The notes below the pieces were generated by a model. The model saw only the letters and a list, made by a program, of their open reading frames with translations. It searched no databases and was not told the origin of the DNA. 64,000 nt of DNA, taken from positions 5,208,001-5,272,000 of the forward strand of contig JAIQDT010000001.1 in the NCBI GenBank assembly GCA_021521415.1, given 5' to 3'. Source of the DNA: Bidens hawaiensis. Lineage: Eukaryota; Streptophyta; Magnoliopsida; Asterales; Asteraceae. Below are positions 35,301 through 47,733 of this stretch, in pieces (positions within the stretch are counted from its first letter, which is position 1; each line of letters opens with the position of its first letter). Made by a program: the position numbers and the translations under genes.

Positions 35301-36677
35301 TATTGATTTAAAACTACAACGTACTTAATACTACTTTTGGATCATGACGTGCTTTATTTGAATTACTCACAAAAGCACGGCTCCTTGCTTGATCAGAGGT
35401 TGATGCTTGTCATGAGATTCGTCTTCTAATGACACCTTGGTTCAACTTTGGGCAATTTCTCTTGAAACGTTCTGTACTGCCACATTCATAGCAAGTACAA
35501 CTGTTTGGCATAATTTGGTTTCTTTGAATGGATTGTTATTGAAGTTGTTGGGTTCGGAGTGGTTGTACCCGAATGGGTTGGGGGTTGCTGGTTCACATGG
35601 CTTCAATTGGTTCTACAATTAAGGCACTACGTCCATCTTTACCACACCCGTGGCCTACTATCACTCGACATTCTTCTTCCTGCCGATGGCCATATTTTTC
35701 ACATTCAGGGAAGGACCCTTCATGCGGTTCATGTTTTCACACCAGAACTAGTCTTTGTATAATTCTGGGTTGTAGGACGTGCCTACTTATTCAAAAGTCT
35801 ATCTTGCACTATACCTTTATCACTTCTCTTCTTTATTACTCGACGTCTCGCCTAACGTCCTTCCAGTCCGCTTCCCATAGAGTCAAATATATCAATGCTG
35901 GCTTGTGACACAACCCTTCCAAAGGTTGTATATTTTACAGGATTGACTATGCTCCTTATCGATGGAGTTAGTCCCCAATATTGCGCTTACTTCGCTTAGT
36001 TTCAGGAGTAATTAGCCATGTTACCAGACATGACAATTCCTTCAAACGATTAGCGTTTTCTAAGTGATCAGCATACAACATTTCTGTCTTCCATAGCTCA
36101 GTTTCCAATATCTGAACTTAATTACTCGAATAAAAGTGCTCTAGCAAAAGAATTTTAAATCCTGACCATATCATCTGAGCAATAATTTTCTAACTATAAT
36201 TTTGTACCATCGTGTTCCATCACGATACAACATAATCTACCAACATATCTGTAGCATAATTCACTACACAATGTTCTAGACTCATACCAATATCCTTAAC
36301 CATTTCGATGTTTTCTATCCACTCGCTAATCTATTCCTCCCTTTACCATCAGTAACTATTAATAATTTCCTTAACACAATCAACAGACATATCCTTCATA
36401 CCGGATCTAATTCATTATGACTACTATTCATGTTTAGTTTATAACTAATACTTGTAGTCATAATAGTATTCGGTGGAACATTATCACTTTTAGTAATACC
36501 ACCAAGAATTGAAATATTCATATTCACGTGATTGCTCGATCTACAATCTTGCGATCACATTTGCATCAACACTAGCAGTGATCTATGATACGACATTCGG
36601 TATCATCATCTGCTATCTCTGAGCAATCAACTGAATCATATCTATCTCCATCATTGGAGTTACTCTTTTTATGTCAT
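32366..36677 (-). pseudogene. Element B gag-pol, heavily decayed
   Basis: From right to left on the minus strand: gag N-terminus from an ATG at 36677 (a LIAQ block near 36,620); zinc knuckle CYECGSTERFKRNC near 35,440-35,500; RT N-terminal block 34617-34841; RT core with shifts (34,000-34,600); RNase H end and integrase start 33439-33735; decayed integrase core; chromodomain region near 32,400-32,460. Many stops, small insertions and deletions, and a shift to A/T. The 86-codon piece at 33439-33699 is about 80-85% identical by eye to element A. Confidence 0.85.
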
Positions 36678-38048
36678 TCTGCCGTACTCATCCCGTACGC
36701 AGTATTCAATACTAATCTCACCGTATAACTCGTTACCAGCTCAATCATGACAGCAGGTACACATACACACCAAATATTATCATACATATTACACATATCA
36801 GTATCTAATATATATGACCCACAAATATAATAATATATGGACTTAACCTGACGTCGGTTAACGTTTTAATATGTTTCATAACCCTTGTCACCAACTGACA
36901 TATAGATCTTTCTCAATAAGGATTAATGTTTAACATACTTGATTTCAATATCCTTCTGCATATCAGCAAAACCGATACATGCTCACCGTGAGCACCAAAC
37001 GATTACGTACCACGGAGTTATAATATCCGTGTCTATTCGTATATCCGGCATACACAGTATACCACCTACGAACGAATAACCAGCTATGCTATAATGATTC
37101 CGACACTTCTTTGTGTATAGGTAATCATTCTATTCGAGCATACATGGGTGTAGACATCTAACGAATGTAAGGATAACATAGGGAGTTGCAAGGTTCAAGG
37201 TAATTGCGCAACATGGGTTGCCTTCAAATATTATTAATTACTATTATGGGAAACTCTACACTTGCTCAGTCAATGTCCTCAGGCGTTCTAGGTTTGCTAA
37301 AATCAGTAATTCTCGATCTGGAGGTGGTATGACTCATATGTTTGAGAGTGAGAAATACATATATATATTTCTATATATTATTTTTATCTGCTGATTTATT
37401 ATCAAATTTATTATTATTATTATTTTATTTATTTATTTACCTTAATGGAATAAGAATGGGTTCAGGTACGGATCCGTCCGTACGTGAGGGTCGACGGTTC
37501 GGGTGAACATCTGGGGTTATTAGGATATACGGTACCGGTGTTGGTAGGGTATGAGATTTATCAATTTTGGTTGGGAGTGACGGTTACTAGATATTTCTGG
37601 TTAATGTCACACGGGAGGTCTAACCTGGTGCTATCATAGCTGTGACCCGATAAGTCAGACTTATCATCAACCGATGCTCTAAGAATTCCAGCATCCTCGG
37701 TACTTTTATTATTTCATCCCCCGGTTCCTTATCCGGGTCCCATTTCTCAATACATGTACCCACAAGATATGTACATACATATATATACACATTAGCACGT
37801 ATAAATAATATCATATACTTTACACATATGTTGCCATTTTTACCTATTAATGTCCCCAGTGACTTCCCCTGAATTCCCTCGTGCGGACAAGTCTGTTATT
37901 ATGTTTCGGACCATAATAACTCACTTGTCCATTCAAGTTCATCCAGATCCCGTCACTATATATTATTAGTTAATATTCAGATCCTATAATACTTGAGCTA
38001 CTGGTTATATTTTAGGTATCCTTTAAAGACATCCTAATTCTTTTATAA
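36678..38048 (-). pseudogene. Element B leader and remnant of the extra ORF
   Basis: The first part after the PBS (37,830-38,048) is nearly as in element A. Further on, sequence corresponding to the extra ORF is almost unrecognisable, but 37255-37284 on the minus strand encodes LRTLTEQV followed by a stop, matching the helical segment of the A protein. Hence the family had this ORF before A and B diverged. Confidence 0.6.
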
Positions 38049-38066
38049 CCAATGGCTCTGATACCA
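38049..38066 (-). promoter_or_regulatory. Element B primer binding site (initiator Met tRNA)
   Basis: On the minus strand TGGTATCAGAGCCATTGG lies 5 bp inside the LTR at 38072, identical to element A. Confidence 0.95.
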
Positions 38067-38071
38067 AGTTC

Positions 38072-41000
38072 TGTAACACCCCGTGACCGCAGCGGAAACG
38101 TAAACGGGATGCGACAGACACCTCTGATATCAACCACATTGTTTATAAAGAAAACTGAATGCATTAATATACTTCAAAATTTCATTATCTCATCTTTCAT
38201 TACCGTCTAGGTGATACACACATCATACAATACGATTCGTAATTCTATCTGTTTTAATGTATCCTAATATCCCGCACACAAATCTTACATGCATCAAGCA
38301 CTTAGCACGTAAGCAATCACTTCATCTAATTTGTACCTGAAAAGCATGTGAGAAAACGGGTCAACTACGAATAGTTGGTGAGTTTCACAATTTTAGTAAA
38401 CCATGATAAATCCATATCATAATATAATATTATCTGCGGACACTGTTAACCCATAAATACATTTAATAACCTCTGGGGACACTGTTAACCCAGAACTTCC
38501 AATAACCTCTGGGGACACTGTTAACCCAGAAATACTTCCACTAACCTCTGGGGACACTGTTTACCCAGAAACTTCCAATAACCTCTGGGGACACTGTTAA
38601 CCCAGAACACTGTTGCGGGACCTTACAATATTAGCAACTCAAACAATTACCATTTTAATACATTACCGTACGATTCCCGTACAATAAACATTATATAAAT
38701 ACATTCATTTCCATGCGTTCAGCATGTACTTAATCATTTTGATAGAAACATGCTTTCCGCCCCGGGAAAATATTTAAAACATTTTAGTAAAAATGGGTTC
38801 GTGAAACTCACCTTAGCACATGCAAGCAGGTAACAACAATCATTATCAATTAACACGTCCAATCTGTAATATGATCCATACGATCGTTATTATACAATTA
38901 TTGTTTATATAATCTTTAACCTTATCAATCGGTACATCTGGGGACACTGTTAACCCAGGACTGTACCTGTTCCGGGGGCAATGTTAACCCAGAAATACTT
39001 CTCCGGACTCAGATTGTGATGTCGTTTAGAGTTCCATGGTCACAATTTCTATTAATCGTTTTCTCGTTTTGCGTGCCTAGCACGAATATCCGTTTTATGT
39101 TTCAAAAATGAGTTTGGTCACACACGACTCGAAAATAGTGGTTGTCTGATAATTTAATTTAAAATATGAAATTATAGCTTGGTTTAGACGTCCCGATTGG
39201 CCGCGGGACCCGTTTCCGTCTTTGGCGTACCGGAAACTGTTAAATCGGTTAAAAATACCCAAATCATTCGACTTATTTTCGGATGATTCATTTTTACTTG
39301 TTTAACTCAATTATATGAAAATAGTCCATTTTTAAGGTTTTTATACACCAGTCAGCCCGCTTAAGCGAACTTCACCGGTTTACGCGTTTTAACTTTAAAA
39401 GTTTGATAATTAGCACGATTAATTATCCGTTTACTCTCGGATCTTGAAATTTTGTACAAATTACTTTTTAATAGTGGGGAATTTTATAAAAATATTTCCA
39501 GAATTAATTCTTATATTTAAAATTTATTTATCTATTTTTAAACACCATTTAAACACTAAATATGTCGTAAATACCAAACGACCTTAGAAAAATCCCAAAT
39601 TTTTCCTGGATGTCCCCTGCCATCCACATAGTCCCCTGTAATTTTTCCAGAACTAAAATCTTCTTTTACATGCCCTTTTTCCAAAACCGAGCTAGAAATC
39701 CCTAGAACTCGTTTAACCAAAAAGCCTACTTAGACCTCTCCAACGGACCTAAAATTTTGTGTGTGACTTATACATGATATTAAAAAGCTTATCTGAAATT
39801 TTCCAGAATTTTTCATGATATTTAACTATTTTTCACCATTTTTGGCCAAAACCGAGCATTAAATTCACCAAATATTCATCCTTTATCCAAAAATTACCAA
39901 AATTTCACAGAACTCATATTTTCATGTGTTTAACACCTCTGTAAAATTTCATGACATAACTCTAAAGCATCAACAATCTGTCCAAATTTCCCATAACCGA
40001 ACATAACCGAATATACCTTTCGTTTTCCGCCACTACAAGCTACAAACTCATCTTTCCGCCTTATCTACCACTAAATACAGAGCCTACAAACAACATACCA
40101 CAATACCAAGCAAGTTACACTCACGATCAAGCCATTTCTTTCATGGTTACGGTTATGATACTAAAACAAAGATTTAACCTTAAAAATTCGTTTTTGATTC
40201 GTTTAACTCCTTTCTTGGACCAAGATCCCTTGTATAACCCGTATACATCACTTGATCATGCAAGAATCGGTTTTCATCTTTGAAACCTCATTTTCTTGCA
40301 AACAAACTCAAGAAACGAAGATGGAAACGTATATAATTCGATCTTTACCTTTGTTTTTCTTGTTAAAAGTCTCGGTTTTTGATCAAGGAGTTGAGAGGAT
40401 TTGATGAAGTTTGTGGATTGTTGATTGAAAAAAGAAAAAAAAGAAAATGAAGGCCATGGGAGGCCGATCGGAACCCATAAGGGTGGGGTGGGACCCACAA
40501 ATTCATTCTTGGCCACTCATTTGAATTTCCGTAATCTGGATAATGTTTTGGATAATCTGATTCAGTTCGTTTCTCGGTTAAACGTTTAATTCGGCTTAAA
40601 ACGAGGCCAAAACGGTTGTTTTTCGGCTAAAAAATGAAATCTATATAAAACCGATTTAAAAACTTAAACCATGACATTTATTAACTTAAAACGTCATATT
40701 ATTAGTTATTACGCATCATTTTCGGCTTGATCGATCGTCTCTTGCTCGGTTTGGTATTAAAGGTTTCGTTTAACGTACCGACGTACTATTAAATCGAAAT
40801 CCTTTTTCTGTGCTTTAATCCACTTACCCCGAAGCTTTAATACCTCGTAACATCACTAAATATCATATATCTCGTCTATAATTGAACCCTCGATTCATTC
40901 GGGTTTCAATAACTATCGATCGTTTGATCGCATATTCAATACGGTGAATTATATATTCACATACAATCAATACAATGAACCATGTATTCTCGTATAATTA

Positions 41001-41087
41001 CCATGGTAACTCATGTACCCGACATTACATATGACGTAACTAACGTCTACCGGTTAGGGTATACCTGGTTTCGTCGGAATCGTTACA
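38072..41087 (-). repeat. Element B 5' LTR
   Basis: It is 3016 bp and roughly 98-99% identical by eye to 29315-32329, with scattered single changes. The minisatellite is at plus-strand 38,435-38,610. Confidence 0.93.
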
Positions 41088-41718
41088 GTAAATATGGTTA
41101 GAAAGGGAACCGACCCTAATAATGTCGGCGAATGTAGGGAACCGACCCTAATAATGTCGGCGAATGTAGGGAACCGACCCTAATAATGTCGGCGAATGTA
41201 GGGAACCGATCGTAATAATGTCGGCGAATATAGGGAAACGACCGTAATAATGTTGGCGAATGTAGGGAACCGACCCTAATAATGTCGGCGAATGTAGGGA
41301 ACCGACCCTAATTATATCGGCGAAGGTTATAGGGTGGAAAGCTCTTTAATAAGTATGTGTATGAATGAAAGTACGTAAGTATGAAAGTATGTAGTTATGA
41401 ATGTATTGTATGTTATGTGATTAACTAGAACTCACTCAGCGTAGCTGACTTTTAGTATGCACGCAGGTGAATAGATTGAGACAGTTAGCTTGAGGGAGAC
41501 ACATGGCAGGATTTGACGAGGTTGGCATCTGAAGATTTTGTTATAATGTTTACCACTAAATTTTAAGTTATGTTTTAAAAGACAAAAATATGGATGTTGT
41601 AACGAATGGTTTAAGTTTTATTATTTCCGCGTAATGTTTTAATTAACTCTGATATTTAGAACTGTGTTTATGAGTAAATCCAACGTCAAAAGTAAGGCAC
41701 CGGTGACGGGGCCTTACA
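41088..41718 (+). repeat. Element C 5' LTR, second part, with 33-bp tandem array
   Basis: It continues from 29314. About seven units of TAGGGAACCGACC...AATAATGTCGGCGAATG lie at 41,105-41,330, with counterparts at 47,075-47,310 in the 3' LTR. It ends GGGGCCTTACA. Confidence 0.9.
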
Positions 41719-41721
41719 AGT

Positions 41722-41732
41722 TGGTATCAGAG
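41722..41732 (+). promoter_or_regulatory. Element C primer binding site (initiator Met tRNA)
   Basis: TGGTATCAGAG lies 3 bp after the LTR end. The match stops after 11 bases, shorter than in element A. Confidence 0.85.
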
Positions 41733-42099
41733 AAAAGTTCGAGAGATTTAAGCATCCTACATGCTTAGACTCGAACAGAGAATGGGATTTAAGTAAGAAA
41801 AGAAAGAAGATGCTAGTTCAAGATAGCCATGTGTCACTCAAGCAAGCTCAGTAAAGGTAAAGTGTATGGTTAAATATGTATGTTAATGTTAGCTTAATTG
41901 TTAAAGGAAGGATATGTGTATGTAGAGATAGGATTAATTGATTGTTTGATTGATTAACTGTTTAAAAGTAGAAACTAGCACAAGTGAAATCATAAAGGGA
42001 AATATGTAGAACATGAGGAGTAATGCAAATAGTTAATTACACTTGGCCACTATCATTAAGTACTTACCTTACGAACCATGTGCTAAATAATTCCTAGAG

Positions 42100-45060
42100 T
42101 GATAACGTTTATGTATCCTAGAGATAAGATAGATAACTGCTACAAAAGGGACGAGCGCGAAGAGGTCGTACTGGACGCGGTGGTAAGACACGTGCCAACC
42201 AGACACCTGTTGAAGAATGTGTGACAAGTAATATACGAAAGCAATGTGTCTTCGACTTTAGGAAGTAAAGAAGAAGGATCACGCCTGGAGCTTGTAATCA
42301 TATACGCCAAGGGGGTTGCTCAAATGTTTCACACTACAATGCCAACAATGTTCGCTGAAGCATCAAAGGTAGCCCGAACTGTGAAGTCCAAATGGAAGTA
42401 GCATGAAAGAAATAGAGATAGGCCAACCAGACTGGGTCAAGAAATGTGGTATGTCTGCAATAGTTAACTCCATAAAGGAACTTGCTGGTATCGTGAGTAA
42501 CGAAGCGAATGACGAGAAAGTAGAGATGATCGAGAAGGACGGGTGAAAGTCGAGGCATCCTAATTGAAAAGGAATGAAAGTATGAGACTACATAGTTTAG
42601 CAAATATGAAATAAGACGTTAAGAAGAATGTAGTTGTGTACCTGATACTTTATGGAAGAGAACACTAGCGATACTTTCATCAAAGTATGAGAATGGTTAA
42701 GAATTGAAAGGTAGAACTAGAGGGACGTGAGTTCCTTTCTACTCTTTATGATTGACATTAAGAGACTTCGATGTCGTTTGGGAATGGATTTGACGTCTAA
42801 GTTAAAGATCGTATAGCATGTAAGAATAAGTTGATAAGGTTTATGTCATTGGATGGCGGTACAGTGACTGTTTATGGTAATAAGGAAAGTTAAAGGCCTA
42901 ACGTCATTCCGATGATAGAAGCTGAAGGTTTGCTAAGGCGAGGGTGCAGTGCCTACCGGGCGTATGTTGTCAAAGCTACGACCGACACGAAGGAAATGAA
43001 GGATGTTCCTATAGTGTGTAACTAACCAGAAGAGTTCCCGTAGGACCTTCTGGGGTTAGCACTGGAATGAAAGGTAGGATTCCAGATAGAGTTAATACCT
43101 GGAGCACAGCCCGTCACGAAGGTACCTTACCGCCTGGTTCCGTCCAAGATGAAAGAGTTAATGTCCCGACTACAAGAACTCCTCGACGAAGGTGTTCTAT
43201 GCCGAGTATTTCCCTACGCAGTGTACCAGCGATGTTCATGAAGGAAAAAGATGGAAGTATGAGAATGTGTATAGATTTCTACGAGTTGAACAAGCTTACT
43301 GTGAAGAATAGATATTGCCACAAACAGATAATTTGTTTGATCAAATGCAAGGTGCGAGTTGGTCCTTGCAAATAGACCTCAAGGCAGGCTATCATCAGTT
43401 GAAAGTGAAAGAAGCAGACATCCCTAAGACAACATTTCAGACGCGATATGAATACTACGAGTTTCTCGTGATACCGTTTGGATAGACGAATGCTCAAGCA
43501 ACATTTATGGTTATGATGAATAGGGCGTGTCATCCTATATTAGGACAAATATGTCATTGCCTTCATAGACGATAGTTTTGATTATTCTAGGGATAAGTCC
43601 GACCATACTAAACACTTGAGGAAAGTGTTGGAAACGTTGAAGAAAGAGTAATTGTATGCTAAGTTTTCAAGGTGTACCATTGACACATGTCAAAAGAAGC
43701 AGAAGGAACGGAATACGAGGCAAGAAGACGAGTGAGGCTGATAAAGGATTGTGATTGTGGAATCAAGTATTATCCTGGTGAGGCTAATATAGTTGCTGAC
43801 GGCTAGAATGTGGAGAAGATATCACGACAGTTAAGTAGTATAAATTAGTTAGTACTCCGGATTGCATTAGCGAGATCCATGAGGTACAGTTAAAAGTTAT
43901 AAAGGATGGGAGCAAGACAAAAAATTTATGAATTCTCTAGTTACACCGAGAGTTGAAAGATAATACTTATGATGTAAAGATCAGATTTGGTCGCCTGAGG
44001 ATTCCACGTCATGGATATCTTCGAGGCCAAATCCTAGATGAAGGTCATAAGTCTAGATGTCGGTTATAATGATCAAGGCACATACTAATAGAAGTGAAAA
44101 GCTTTAGTAGAAGTCAAATGAAGATGAGTCCATGGTATGTGACAGTTTTGGATAGACATGATACTTTGCCAACACTGATAAGAACAACCACAAGTTTTAC
44201 GAATGTGGAGCCGGAAGTCACACTGCAAGAGAATGCTAGAAACCAAGGAAAAAAATAGTGGAAAGACATGCAAGGAAAGCGTAGATATGGTTTAGATTTA
44301 TTGAGTCTTGACACAAATGATTAGTGAGTAATTGATAATCATGTGATCATGGAAGGGAAGTCCTCTGGAACGGAAAGGATAGAATGGTATTATAAAAGAA
44401 AGTCAAGACATACCAGAAAGGAAGTCGGTTAAGGTAGTTGATTACGATAGATCAGGCAGCCTGATATGCAACGGAAAACAACAATGGATTCATAGGACGT
44501 GAGTCTTGATTGGTCAAGAAAAAGGGAGATGTATCATCATGGACTTCATGATCAAGCTACCATGGACGGCTATAACTCATGAACCTTACATGTTGATGCA
44601 TAGCTGAGAATGAAAGAAAGTATAAGTGGTGACTCAAGGAGTTCTCTGACAAGTTATGCAATGGATGCGCTCAGGAAGTGCAAGAAGTGTTCTCTCTCAA
44701 GGAATAGACAAAGGGATTTTAAGAGGTAACCATTAAGGAGAAACTAGAAAGATTTCCTTTTTGAAATTAATATGTTTTGAATATATTGCAAAGCAGTATA
44801 TTTGCTAAAGGTTGTAATTGGACGGAATGGTCATTCAGTGCTAACTTAAAGGACAGGAAAGGGGACCATACTTGTGTAAGTAATATGCACTTGCAAAGTC
44901 TGGAAAAGAAAGTGTATCATAGATGACTTAATGGACAAGCTACCTAAGAAATCTAAAACTAATTAACATCACTCGCTGATTGTAAGACAAAGGATAAACC
45001 GGTAAGTCAAGAAGCTAAAGAAAGGATGTGAATACAGGAAGCATTCCTCTTACAGGGACT
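42100..45060 (+). pseudogene. Element C gag-pol remnants, rearranged
   Basis: Recognisable pieces: an Arg/Gly-rich gag-like start near 42,150; protease C-terminal region near 42,770-42,890; RT from about 43,040 to 43,690 ([18 protein letters not shown], then the GYHQLK block and a mutated active-site region near 43,565); RNase H end (YYPGEANIVAD) near 43,770; a zinc knuckle lacking its first Cys near 44,190-44,226; two integrase-core-like starts near 44,530 and 44,915. Stops and shifts are everywhere and the order is not standard. It is not functional. Confidence 0.75.
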
Positions 45061-45064
45061 AAGC

Positions 45065-45103
45065 AGGTTTCGAGAACGAAACCTCTTATAAGGAGGGTAG
45101 ACT
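45065..45103 (+). promoter_or_regulatory. Element C pre-PPT hairpin and PPT
   Basis: The inverted repeat AGGTTTCG-AGAA-CGAAACCT (8-bp stem) is at 45065-45084, then the PPT AAGGAGGGTAGA ends just before TGTAACA at 45104. The outer stem bases differ from those in A, B, D and D2 yet still pair. Confidence 0.85.
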
Positions 45104-47728
45104 TGTAACATCCCGAAATTTACAAAATAAATAATTAATATATTATTTAATTAAGATGGAAAAGTTTACTTGAGTTAATAGAAAAACAGTAAAATAATAA
45201 AGATGGAAGGATAAATAGGCTAATTAGATGTAATTCATTATGGACCAAACAGGAAAGATGGGCCTAAGGTCCATGGGCTTAAGGGAGTATAAATACCCGT
45301 TAGAACCCTAATCCTTTCCATTTTCATACATCTCCACACCATAGCCTACACCATCAAAACACAAACTTAACCCAATTCCCGTTTTTGAGAAAAACACCCA
45401 CAAAGACACAAAGATTCCTGGAGATCTAGCTGTCGGATCAGTCTCAAATTTTAACCGAGTATTCCTGACATATAAATGAAGATTCCACCGAAAATATCTT
45501 CGATCAGAGGTCGGGAAGTCCGGTTTTTATCACTAAAACCACAACAGCTCAAAAGTGAAGAATCCGGCGATTGTTCAGCTGTTCCGGCGACTGTCGTGGC
45601 GGTTTCCGGTGAAGGTGAGCTGACGGGTGTGTAGATCGGGACAAGACGGTTCCGTGGCCGCTTGAATCACTCAAATCAGAGTTCATTTGATATGGTTTTG
45701 AGCATCTCGAGTGATTTCATACAAAAACCTCAAAGATACGTTTTTGTTAAAAAAGTTTACTTTTCATGAATGGGTTTACATGAAAATTGGTAGGATGATA
45801 GATCGAGTCTAGACAAATCTTAAAGTTGCAAACTTGAAGATTAAAATGGACTTAACGTCCTCATGGTTAAGAACGGCTCGTTTAAAATAAACCCTAGATC
45901 TAGTTTTGAACGTTTAGCTATAAAAGTTCAAGCTTTATGCTAGAAAAGGGTTGAGTCTTGATGATGGGTTGATAACGAATGTAAAACGGTGAAAACGGTG
46001 GTGAAACAAGTGAGATCTCGCTTTTCTGGTGAGATCCCGTTATTCCAGCAATGGCGGCGCCGGAGAATGTGGTACGAGGTTTAGATCTTGTCAGGGAATG
46101 TTCTGACCAAACCCTAGTTCGTTAGCGGGAACGTAACGAACCAACCTTAGTTCGTTAACGGAGACATAACGAATTAGCAAGTAATTCGTTATGACCTTTC
46201 GTTAAGCAGAGATAACAAACTAGAGGCAATTCGTTTAATTGATTCGTTAACAGAAGCTTAACGAAATAATCTCAATTCGTTATGTTAATTCGTTAAGGAA
46301 TGAATGACGAACTAAACCCAGTTCGTTAAGTAGTTCGTTAAGGGAGAACTGAAGAATGAACCCCTAGTTCGTTAAGGGTTCAGTTCGTTAAAGACCAGTT
46401 CGCTATAAGGTCCAATTCGTGCAAAGACCAGCTCGTTATAACAGTTAGTTCATTATAATGAATGAGTTCATTCATTATGAATGCCATTCGTTAAGGGATG
46501 GATAACGAACTAGAATATTGACAGAATTAAAGAAGTAGTCCCTGGACTTAGAAAAGAATGATATAAATACATAATAGCCCTTGGACTTCGATAAATGTTG
46601 AAAGATACCTTTAAAGGTTAGTAAGTAACGATTAACTAACCGGTGATGATTCAATGAAGTAAAACTGACTTAGACGTGTAAGATTAACTAAGTAGCAATG
46701 AGAATGGCTAGAGTAGTGTTTAACATCTCAACTATTAAACAGATAGTCACGCACAGCTCAAGAGAGGAATAACCATTAGCAGAAGAAGTAACCGAGTTCA
46801 GCTGAGTTTCTAGCCCCACTTCCTTGTTATGTTTTCAGGGGTGTGTGCATACTCAATGTGAACGTTAATACGCTTACCTTAATTGGTAAGCGTATGCTAT
46901 AATGATTGGTGTGTTGGTATGTAGGAACATTATGAATGAATGCTTGTCGGTGCATGAATGATCTTTGGATATTGCACGTATCGACAGGAAAGGTAATATG
47001 TAGTATGCCAAGTATGAAATATGTATGTATGAAAGTACGTGATTAATATATAATATGAAAGGTAAGTATGGTTAGAAAGGGAACCGAACCTAATAATGTC
47101 GGCGAATGTAGGGAACCGACCCTAATTAATAATGTCGACGAATGTAGGGAACCGACCCTAATAATGTCGGCGAATGTAGGGAACCAACCCTAATAATGTC
47201 GGCGAATGTAGGGAACCGACCATAATAATGTCGGCGAATGTTGGGAACCGACCTTAATAATATCGACGAATGTAGGGAACCGACCCTAATGATATCGGCG
47301 AAGGTTATAGGGCGGAAGGCTCTTTAATATGTATGTGTATGAATGAAAGTATATATGTAAATATGAAAGAAGAATGATAGTGCGTAAGTATGAAAGTATG
47401 TAGTTATGAATGTATTGTATGTTATGTGATTAACTAGTACTCACTCAGCGTAGCTGACTTTTAGTATGCATGCAGGTGAATAGATTGAGACAGTTAGCTT
47501 GAGGGAGACACATGGCAGGATTGGACGAGAGGCTGGCATCTGAAGATTTTGTTATGATGTTTATCACTAAATTTTAAGTTATGTTTTAAAAGACAAAAAT
47601 ATGGATGTTGTAACGAATGGTTTAAGTATTATTATTTCTGCTTAATGTTTTAATTAACTCTGATATTTAGAACTGTGTTTATGAGTAATCCAACGTCAAA
47701 AGTGAGGCCCCGGTAACGGGGCCTTACA
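45104..47728 (+). repeat. Element C 3' LTR
   Basis: It is 2625 bp. TATA box TATAAATA at 45288-45295; TTCGTTA/TAACGAA array at about 46,115-46,515; 33-bp array at 47,075-47,310. It differs from the 5' LTR at many single positions and small indels. Confidence 0.92.
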
Positions 47729-47733
47729 TTTAT

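Larger units (their letters stand above)
29315..41087 (-). mobile_element. Element B: Tekay-like relative of element A, decayed inside, minus strand
   Basis: It is 11.8 kb with LTRs 29315-32329 (its 3' LTR) and 38072-41087 (its 5' LTR) and TSD GTAAA. PBS, leader, hairpin and PPT closely match element A. Coding regions are recognisable by alignment with A but full of stops and indels. The two LTRs are much more alike than the state of the coding DNA would predict. Confidence 0.92.
27362..47728 (+). mobile_element. Element C: Ty3/gypsy element with element B nested in its 5' LTR
   Basis: The ends are TGTAACATCCC and GGGGCCTTACA. The TSD TTTAT is at 27357-27361 and 47729-47733. Without B it would be about 8.6 kb: LTRs of about 2.6 kb and 3.4 kb of decayed internal DNA. 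The LTRs differ at many places, so C is older than A or B, as nesting requires. Confidence 0.93.
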
